Below are positions 58,240-64,000 of a DNA stretch of 64,000 bases, one piece after another. Both the position numbers and the translations under genes were made by a program. Source of the DNA: Erythroxylum novogranatense (Eukaryota > Streptophyta > Magnoliopsida > Malpighiales > Erythroxylaceae). Every line of letters starts with the position of its first letter. The stretch's first letter is position 1. Where the stretch lies: the NCBI GenBank assembly GCA_029891385.1, contig CM057224.1:2542001-2606000 (forward strand), in the 5' to 3' direction. The notes beneath the pieces were generated by a model. That model ran no database searches. It was not told where the DNA came from and saw only the letters and a list, made by a program, of their open reading frames with translations.

Positions 58240-58565
58240 GGTTTAAGGTTTTAGACGGTTGTAAAATTGGCTAAAAATGAATAAAATTAAAAATTTTGAA
58301 AGATAAATAAAAGATATTGCATCATTCGTTAAAGAATTTGAAGTTTAATTGAACAAAATATTATTAAATGAAAATTAATTTATTTATTTTATCTATAAAT
58401 ACTTATTCATTAATAAAATTGACTGATTAATTAATAAATTGTTTTTAACAACAAAATTATTAAATTAAATCGAACCGAAAAGTTGAACAATGCAAGCTTT
58501 TACAGTTGAACTTACCAAATCGGTTGAATTTTTAATCATTGATCAACATCTTTTAAAATTTTAAT
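58240..58565 (+). repeat. MITE-like AT-rich repeat, copy 6 of 6
   Basis: Carries 'aaagaatttgaagtttaatt', 'aaaattgactgattaattaa', 'aaaccgaaaagttgaac'-type words and ends 'aaatcggttgaatttttaat', matching the copies near 2490 and 33350. Confidence 0.6.
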
Positions 58566-59651
58566 TAAATATCAAAATCTTAAATTGTAATTTATGTAAT
58601 TAAAGATTAAATTAAAGAGAGAAATCAGGTATCAAAATTTACCTTTTTTATTTCTGCAGAATTTAATTTAAAATTTGCAACAACAAAAAAAAGACTAACA
58701 TTTATATGAACAAATTCAAAAAGTTTTAGCATTTGATGATGAGTCTCCAGACTCCAGAAGGTATATAACCAAAGCTCTTTGTTAATGTCATATCTATTCA
58801 TAGGTCCTAAGTATTGAGGTTTAGTCAGCTTTCACAGATCGTAACTTTAGAGTTCAAACGTTTGGTCTAGTCTAAGCCTACAGTGCACTTTATTGAATTC
58901 TTGGCAGAGGAAGCTCTAAGCTCAAGGTTGAATGATTATCTGGAAAGTCAGATTCAGATAACTCACAGACTCCCATAGCTGCAGGTATGAGCTTGAGGTC
59001 AACTATGGTGAAAGACAAATATGGGATTAAAATTTAAAGAATTCAAATATCTATCTTTTTCAGTAGGGAAAGAATATATGAAATTTAATTGCTTGTTTAA
59101 TTCTATTACATTCTATTTTAGCAAATTTTGAGTTCTAATTACTTAAATTCAGGATTTCTAAGATGTCAAGCAAATAATAGAAACCCGCAAACAAAAATAA
59201 CCAAAATAAATGATAAACTTATTTTAAAAACAATGTTGTTTTTCAATAAAACGATATCAATTATACTTAATCAATCCGCGCTTGAGTCGGATATCGTTCG
59301 GGGGGTTTAATTTAGACAAGCTTGAGCATAAATGGTAGCTAATTGCAGTTTAGAGATTTTTAAGACTAGTAATCTTCTTTAGAGTCAGATATCCTCTCAA
59401 GCCCCAAAAGAACAAAACAATGGAACCGTATAAGTGACAACATGCTAATATTGCTGCATTTCACAATAAATGTACACAAGGAGAACAAAACCAATGACCA
59501 AAATTTCATCCCTTTTTTGTTCCAGTCGTCCAATATTTGTTAGGCGTAAAAGCCCCTGTTCTCTATGAAGATGAACAACTGAGATAAACCCCACTTACTA
59601 AAACCCTGCAGCAATGAGACATTGGATGCAAGAATGTTAAAGAGGGGGACA
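58566..59651. other. Intergenic DNA and 3' UTR of the ELM2-SANT gene
   Basis: About the last 200-250 bp before 59651 are probably 3' untranslated. Nothing else recognised. Confidence 0.45.
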
Positions 59652-60136
59652 TTACTTGATGCGTTCATCATTGTTTTGCTCGCCACCATTTCCTTGTCCA
59701 AAAATCTCTTCAATGATGTTACAGGTCGGCAGAAGATCCACACCTTTGATAGGACTTCTGAAACGGGCATCCCAAACTTTAATGTCATATGGATCAAGAA
59801 AGTACACCTGACCCATCACATCACTACAACCATCAAGTTTACCAGGCACGCTTTCAACGCCGCCTGTTTGCAACCCACTTTCAGAGTTGGAATCTACCTT
59901 ATCAGCCTGGAACTCAAAAGACATGCACGAATCATCTTGAACAGTGAAGTCCTCGCCAAAATTTCCTTTGCTATTATCCAAATGCTTATAAACATGATCA
60001 AATTCAGACGCATCCCTTGACTTTGGAACCGATGCTTCTGAGGCATAATCTATGCCTGAATCTTCTCCGGTGGCATCTCCACTACCTTCTTGTATATCAG
60101 GGTTGGCATCGTAATCATCACCATCATCATCATTAC

Positions 60137-60173
<37 letters not shown>

Positions 60174-61359
60174 GTCATCGTCATCGTCATCGTCACTGTC
60201 GGCATTTTCTTCAGCAAGTGTCTCATCTAACTGATCTGCATGATCATGCTGATCAATTGAATCAAGGGCGGAGTCCTCATCATCTTCAGGAACTGGAACT
60301 ACATGGGAATAGCTATTCATTTCAGGCAATTCATCCTCATCGCTGTCAATGTCCATCCAATTTGATCTGTTCTGAGCAGCTCGTTTCCGAAGCATAAAAA
60401 CATTGAAATAATAGCTAACGATATCCTTCATTGGTCGACTAGGAAAAACTTGGGATAAATGTTTCCAAAAGTTCTGGCCCATGGAAGCAGGATAGGAATA
60501 AATAACTGAACGGAATATCCGTTCTTCTTCCTCACTCCATTTCCTACTCACCACCTCACCCATCTCATAAAAACCCAATTTTCCAAAAGCTTCCTGTCCA
60601 AGGGATCTTACTAGTTTCTCTCGTGCTTCCGTTATGTGCTGCTGCACACATCTAACAGAACCATCATCCAAGCAGTCACAATTGTTCCATTCAGATCCGG
60701 CATCATCGCTGTAGTGTGAAGAAGACACTGGGTCTGGCATTGAAATGATACAAGTACCCATTAGACTCTCTTTATCAATGCCCTCTACTTGGCTGCCCCA
60801 TAAGGGAATGGTAGCTTGATGATTTGGCCCCAAAGGAACTTGTTTTCTCGGAGACCATTCCAAGCAAGAAGAATTGCTAGTGTCAAAAGGGAGAACTCTT
60901 CCCCGAGGAATATCATACTCAAGATGTCCAGAAGGAAGAGAGGAGGATGTTTCCAAGCTAGACCTAACATCTTCATGATCAGAACTGCTAGTGAACAATG
61001 AACAAGGAGCACTGGTCTCCAGGTTCCTAGCTGAATTTGACATTCCATTGACACCATATTCAACTTCATGCCATTGAAACACAGCAAAGTTGCCCCCACG
61101 ATCACCAACTTTATGGAACAATCCAACCAGAAAAGTAAATACAAATAGGTAAAACAAGTAACAGGTTTAATACGGTATGAAAAAGAAGCAAAGCATTCAG
61201 ACCCTTATCCTCACCAGAAATATCAGGTTTCTGTGGAACATCTACATATGAAATTTGTTCTGGAGATTGGGTCAACTTATTGCTATAATCTACAGGCCTT
61301 GCCTGCTTAAAAGGAAAGTGCTGGAAGTCCATTCCATCAAATGTTCGTTTATAACCCAT
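59652..61359 (-). CDS. ELM2-SANT domain nuclear protein
   Basis: Two coding exons on the minus strand, 61359-61215 and 61108-59652, keep frame and give 533 residues. The N-terminus is MGYKRTFDGMDFQHFPFK. An ELM2-like segment (QVPLGPNHQATIPLW, near 138-152, then GTCIISMPDP) is followed by a SANT/Myb-like domain RKWSEEEERIFRSVIYSYP... to SYYFNVFMLRKR (about 237-290). Next comes a long acidic region with about 20 Asp in a row (about 337-360). The C-terminus has KVWDARFRSPIKGVDLLPTC. ELM2-SANT pairs occur in chromatin corepressor subunits that recruit histone deacetylases; in plants the family is poorly studied, so a chromatin role is inference. A 5'-UTR splice acceptor (GCAG just before 61363) and donor near 61861 suggest non-coding leader exons. 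Confidence 0.85.
60115..60201. repeat. (ATC)n / (GAT)n trinucleotide run in the SANT gene
   Basis: Run of ATC and GTC triplets on the plus strand coding for poly-aspartate on the minus strand. It is also the source of a spurious His-rich plus-strand frame. Confidence 0.9.
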
Positions 61360-62400
61360 TTCAACTGCAAAACAGCAATATGAAAATTAAAAATCTAAGC
61401 TGGATCGAATTAACAAAATTTTGTATGCACCTGACTACTCTTTCAACCCACTAAAAAGTGAAAGACTGCGAACACCATTGCATGAGCAGGTGCATTCATA
61501 TACACTCATATACATTCACTATTATGACTCGACTTACATACAAAACAGCATAATGGAGGTACATGCATTCATGGATTTCTAATACAAGGAAGACTAATGA
61601 ACCCGGTAAATATAAACAGACCTGACAGTTGCTTACTTTAAAAGAGCAAAGTAATAAGAACATAATCCAGACTACATAAAGGAGAAAATTAAAGCTCGAA
61701 GCTACTAATGAACAACTGTAGCGTAGGACAGAAATTTTCCGGAAAATAAATAACAATATAATCAAAAATTGAGCAAAATTAGCAATTATATTGTAACATC
61801 AGAAAAATATAATTTAACTGCGTAATTAATATCACAAGATTTCAGACAAGCAAGCAGGTACCTCTGGAATTCGTCGAATTCAAGCTTCTGAATGTTAATA
61901 CGAGGATATGAAACTTAAATTAGATTCAAGAGACAACAAAAGAAATGTTTAATAAGGATTTATGGTCCAAACAAACAAATCCCCAAGCGAATTAGTCAAA
62001 ATCAGAAGCCGCAAAATTTGAAAGAAAACCCTAACCCTAGATTGCAAATCGACAAACAAGATCACAACTTTAGAAGCTGAAAAACGGATATAGTAAGAGA
62101 AAATAACGCAAGGAAGAAAATCCCCAAGCCAATTTACCGATTGCAGGAAGTTGTGAGCAAATCAAAGGTTCGAAATAGAATCAAAAAACAGGGCCAGAAA
62201 AATATCCACAATTGGACCCAAAACTAAGAGGCAAATTTACAGATATGGAAAGAGATTGAAAACTCGTGAAGGATCAAGGGATTAGACGAAGCGATCAGGG
62301 GAATCGAAACCCTAACCCTAGAAACGCGAATAATAAACGGCTGGGATCGAAATTGGTATTATGCTGAAGAGGAGAACGTGAATCGAATAAATCGGGAATT
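61360..62400 (-). promoter_or_regulatory. 5' leader region of the ELM2-SANT gene
   Basis: Likely contains the 5'-UTR intron(s) and first non-coding exon of the minus-strand gene, judged from the acceptor before 61363, a donor GAG|GTACCTGC near 61861 and typical leader composition to about 62350. No coding sequence recognised. Confidence 0.45.
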
Positions 62401-62599
62401 AAATCGGATGATTGATGCAAAAAGAAAAGCGAAATCAGAGATCGATTTCTGGTTTGATTACGGAGAGAGCTACGGGAAAGACGACATTGGGTTCGTAGGT
62501 TTTTGTAGACGACGAGGCGGTTCGGACAGAGACGAGACTGGTCAATTAGTGTACGGACTGGGCTACTTTTTACATTCTAAACCGGCCCAGACTCAGTAA

Positions 62600-63530
62600 A
62601 TTACGTATTATGATTTTGGTAATATTACTTTTGTAAATAATAATAAAACACCAATAATAACTTAATAAAAGTCTCGTATATAATTGATAGAGATGTTGTT
62701 TTCGATAGATTTATATAAAAATATATTTATTAAAATAATAAATTAAGAACAATTAAAAATAAAATATAAATATAAAGACATAAAATAATAATACTAATAA
62801 TAAATACATAAAATAAACAAATATATAAAAATAAAAATATAATAATAATAATAATTACAATAAATTCATTAGGCACATTTTGAAGGAGAAGTTGGAGAGT
62901 TAAATTTGGAGGATTAATATATTCTTATTACTCTTCTTATTTTAATATCTTTTTTATTAAAATCTTCTTATAATAATCTTTCATTTTTATTTTTAAGTTT
63001 TGAGATTTTTGTGTATGATATAAGCAATACCAAATATGAATTGGTTCTTTGAAAATTTTAAATTATTTATTGTTAATAAACTTTTATTTAAATATATATC
63101 TATTTTGAAAATAATTCTAAAAATCACTGAATTAATCTTTTATATACATTAAACTTTTGAAAATTTATTATTATTATTATTATTATTAATTTTTCCGAAT
63201 CATTTAGAAACAACTTCTCTATTAATTAAAGATAAGACTGGTACTACTAGACCCCTTCAGATCCCGTGTATCAACGAATAATGGTTCTTCAAATATTAAA
63301 GTCCTCCAAGGAGAAAGATATAAAGCTTTCAATTCAAAATATAAAATACTAATATATTTATTAAACTGGACAAATGGAGCATAATGAAACTTAACTGAGG
63401 TTGTAATTATTATACTGAACAAATAGAGCATTATACTATCCAGAAGTACTGCTAAGAAAGTAGGCTTCAAACACAATTGTGTTCAAAACCCCATCCAGAG
63501 TAAGCTACTGAAACATTAGATGCTAAGGGA
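62600..63530. other. AT-rich intergenic DNA
   Basis: (TAA)n-like and AT-rich sequence, a (TTA)n run near 63165-63187, then the likely 3' UTR of UGD from about 63400. No gene. Confidence 0.5.
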
Positions 63531-63625
63531 AGAATGAAAATTGTAGGATCACTATGCCTCTTTCACACATAAATCTACTACTGCTATGTCTGGGCTCAAC
63601 CACTTCAAAGAATGCAGTCTGGTGT

Positions 63626-64000
63626 TCATGCCACAGCAGGCATATCCTTCAGCCATGAGTCCAATGGCTTGCCAATGGAATAAACAATAAATCCAATCTT
63701 CCTCAATTTTTCGACATCCACGACGTTTCGCCCATCGAAAATAAATGCAGGTTTCTGCATATTATCGTAGATCTTTTGGTAATCAAGAGTTTTGAATTCG
63801 TCCCACTCTGTCAGTATGCAAACTCCATGAGCATCTTTTGTTGCCTCATAAGCATCCCAAACACAGCTTACTTGTTTGATGGATGTTGGACTCATTGGCT
63901 GAAGATGAGCAGGATGGTCCCAATCAAACTTACTCATTGACAGATCTCTTTGAATCTGGTCTTCTGAAACCTGAGGATCATATATGCTCAGGCGAGCTTT
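63626..64000 (-). CDS. UGD: UDP-glucose 6-dehydrogenase, C-terminal part
   Basis: 125 codons reach the right edge, so the gene is partial. The frame reads KARLSIYDPQVSEDQIQRDL at the edge and then YEATKDAHGVCILTEWDEFK, QKPAFIFDGRNVVDVEKLR, IGFIVYSIGKPLDSWLKD and the stop at 63628-63626. This is the C-terminal UDP-binding domain of plant UGD, which oxidises UDP-glucose to UDP-glucuronate with two NAD+ in the cytosol, feeding pectin and hemicellulose synthesis. The catalytic Cys and the NAD-binding domain lie beyond the window. Plant UGD coding regions are often free of introns, and none is seen here. Confidence 0.95.
   Translation of the reverse strand, partial: KARLSIYDPQVSEDQIQRDLSMSKFDWDHPAHLQPMSPTSIKQVSCVWDAYEATKDAHGVCILTEWDEFKTLDYQKIYDNMQKPAFIFDGRNVVDVEKLRKIGFIVYSIGKPLDSWLKDMPAVA

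Noticed and set aside
60017..60397. 126-codon plus-strand frame rich in histidine
   Set aside because: Antisense shadow of the poly-aspartate run in the ELM2-SANT gene.
62378..62599. 73-codon plus-strand frame
   Set aside because: Lies in the presumed promoter/leader of the divergent ELM2-SANT gene; no conserved domain seen.

Overview
This is nuclear DNA of a flowering plant, a core eudicot and probably a rosid; the exact species cannot be read from the sequence. The evidence is GT-AG introns, a plastid-targeted starch phosphorylase with 15 coding exons, a group IIc WRKY factor, a CLE peptide precursor, a CC-NBS-LRR gene, and AT-rich intergenic DNA full of plant LTR, LINE, SINE and MITE remnants. 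I found no bacterial, organellar or viral genes.

Layout. 1-19 kb is repeat country: a CACTA transposase fragment at the left edge, a LINE fragment, and one small gene, a CLE9/CLE10-type peptide precursor (3607-3960, minus). Next comes a nested retrotransposon complex: a 3.26-kb solo LTR (6333-9591) with a TTACT target duplication, then a decayed Ty1/copia element (about 9845-17830). The copia element is interrupted by a second, inverted solo LTR (13338-16543) with a TAAAA target duplication, and by MITE-like elements. 19-29.1 kb is a gene island: a PAP2/PAP9-type purple acid phosphatase (plus), a SNAP30-like Qb+Qc SNARE (minus) and plastidial alpha-glucan phosphorylase PHS1 (plus). 29-38.5 kb is again repeats: LINE RNase H fragments, SINEs, MITEs and a scattered minisatellite. 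WRKY57 lies at 38644-40458 (plus). A CC-NBS-LRR gene broken by one in-frame TGA is at 45756-48554 (minus). A decayed C2H2 zinc-finger/EAR gene is at 55250-56648 (minus). An ELM2-SANT nuclear protein is at 59652-61359 (minus). The 3' end of a UDP-glucose 6-dehydrogenase gene runs off the right edge (63626-64000, minus).

The genes do not form a pathway, as expected in a plant genome; each has its own promoter. Two are in primary or wall carbohydrate metabolism (PHS1, UGD). One handles phosphate (PAP), one membrane fusion (SNAP), two or three regulate transcription (WRKY57, ELM2-SANT, the C2H2 remnant), one is a signalling peptide (CLE) and one is an immune receptor relic. Coding exons were joined by hand from splice sites; all junctions given keep the reading frame and match the known family order.

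The observations I find most worth following are: the CC-NBS-LRR gene disabled by one nonsense codon at an invariant Trp with the rest of the frame open; the exact reconstruction of the copia reading frame across the inverted solo LTR; a likely tRNA-derived SINE family with three copies in 3 kb; a foldback SINE pair; a periodic TGACGTCA/TCGTCT array inside one LTR; and a dispersed variable-unit minisatellite. I did not find a wholly new gene system.
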